From: Pseudomonadota bacterium
GTDB taxonomy: Bacteria; Pseudomonadota; Gammaproteobacteria; Burkholderiales; Thiobacillaceae
Reading direction: 5' to 3'
NCBI GenBank assembly: GCA_021791235.1
Contig: JAJYXA010000329.1
Location: 1-7,469 of the forward strand
Length of the DNA stretch: 7,469 bases
The translations under genes were made by a program, and so were the position numbers. The stretch's first letter is position 1; every line of letters starts with the position of its first letter. Positions 7,143 through 7,469 of the stretch are shown in pieces. The notes below the pieces were generated by a model. It was not told the DNA's origin and did not search any database. It saw only the letters and a list, made by a program, of their open reading frames with translations.

Positions 7143-7171
7143 TTGACAATTATCATCAGGCAGCATTTACA
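7143..7171 (+). promoter_or_regulatory. possible sigma-70 promoter
   Basis: A perfect TTGACA at 7143-7148 is followed 17 bp later by a weak -10 candidate TTTACA (7166-7171). Transcription from it would begin at or just after the ATG at 7175, so it does not fit that start codon well. It might serve something further right. Confidence 0.25.
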
Positions 7172-7174
7172 CAA

Positions 7175-7387
7175 ATGACCGGACTAGAGTTCAAAATTTA
7201 CCTTGTTGGTTTTCTCGTATTAACAGTGCCATTTTCGATTGGTATCGGGATTCAACGCTCTACTAAAATTTCCGAAAACACAACAGGAAGCTTCTTAGAA
7301 GACCTTGTAATCTTTGTAGTTGGTGCGTTTTCAGCTTACCTGGTCCTACTCACTGCTGTCCGGTTAAATGAATGGTCGAATCGCTGA
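7175..7387 (+). CDS. small two-helix membrane protein, unknown
   Basis: A 70-residue protein with two clear hydrophobic segments, about 7-26 (IYLVGFLVLTVPFSIGIGI) and 43-63 (DLVIFVVGAFSAYLVLLTAV). A polar stretch with Lys, Glu, Asn and Thr joins them, and the C terminus is charged (RLNEWSNR), so an inner-membrane hairpin is likely. The coding region is clearly richer in A and T than the operon to the left and uses AT-ending codons, which suggests foreign origin (phage, plasmid or island). No Shine-Dalgarno sequence is visible before the ATG, and no other start is available in frame. I do not recognise the family. It could be a small toxin-like or accessory membrane protein, but nothing in the sequence proves it. 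Confidence 0.5.
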   Translation: MTGLEFKIYLVGFLVLTVPFSIGIGIQRSTKISENTTGSFLEDLVIFVVGAFSAYLVLLTAVRLNEWSNR

Positions 7388-7392
7388 AAGCC

Positions 7393-7469
7393 ATGACTGA
7401 CGCGGATTTCCGAGCGATGAAGGGTGGTGTCGATTTGAACGGCGATTGCCAGTTCGGGCAGTCTTCTGG
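7393..7469 (+). CDS. possible start of a reading frame running off the window
   Basis: An ATG 5 nt after the preceding stop opens a frame (MTDADFRAMKGGVDLNGDCQ and on) that has no stop before the right edge. GAAAG just upstream is a weak ribosome binding site. Only about 25 residues are visible, and the opposite strand is also open here, so this may be chance. Confidence 0.2.
   Translation, partial: MTDADFRAMKGGVDLNGDCQFGQSS

Larger units (their letters stand above)
6545..7174 (+). other. gene-poor spacer with degenerate short repeats
   Basis: About 630 bp after atzF with no gene I can support. Its base composition is more mixed than the operon's and it is dense in stop codons on both strands. 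The first 280 bp is full of short GGCC/CGGCCAT/GCCACAA words, some repeated directly, plus a small hairpin and a 12-bp palindrome, listed separately. This looks like the decayed repetitive filler found between genes of many gammaproteobacteria; that comparison is by impression only. I see no tRNA, no clear terminator (no GC stem followed by a T run) and no recognisable transposase remnant. Confidence 0.6.

Noticed and set aside
6843..7166. 107-codon minus-strand frame in the spacer
   Set aside because: Cys/Arg-rich translation without a recognisable domain or ribosome binding site, in DNA of mixed composition; most likely chance.

Overview
The window is high-GC DNA of proteobacterial style, probably a beta- or gammaproteobacterium; the species cannot be told from sequence alone. 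The first 6.5 kb is a compact plus-strand cluster for taking up and degrading small urea condensates (biuret, and probably triuret or a related compound) as nitrogen sources. The last 0.9 kb is non-coding or accessory DNA of different composition.

Layout. (1) 3-1447: two inner-membrane permeases of a BMP/nucleoside-type ABC importer; the first is cut by the left edge. (2) 1469-2149: a biuret hydrolase (BiuH) of the isochorismatase-like cysteine hydrolase family. (3) 2146-3672: the importer's double-domain ATPase. (4) 3662-4333: a second, diverged isochorismatase-like cysteine hydrolase, best guessed as a triuret hydrolase (TrtA-like). (5) 4326-4682: a small single-domain cupin. (6) 4751-6544: allophanate hydrolase (AtzF), with both its amidase and C-terminal domains. 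(7) 6545-7174: a spacer with degenerate short repeats and no convincing gene. (8) 7175-7387: an AT-rich small two-helix membrane protein. (9) 7393 to the end: a possible start of another reading frame.

How it works together. The importer, whose substrate-binding protein is presumably encoded upstream of the window, would bring the ureide into the cytoplasm. The second hydrolase would convert triuret to carboxybiuret, which loses CO2 to give biuret. BiuH converts biuret to allophanate plus ammonia, and AtzF converts allophanate to ammonia and CO2. From the first permease to the cupin the genes overlap or nearly touch (4-bp overlap, 21-bp gap, 4-bp overlap, 11-bp overlap, 8-bp overlap), so they look like one translationally coupled operon. 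atzF follows after 68 bp. The unusual points are biuH sitting between the transporter's permease and ATPase genes, two paralogous ureide hydrolases in one operon, an unexplained cupin, and the absence of the AtzE/AtzG carboxybiuret hydrolase genes from the visible region.
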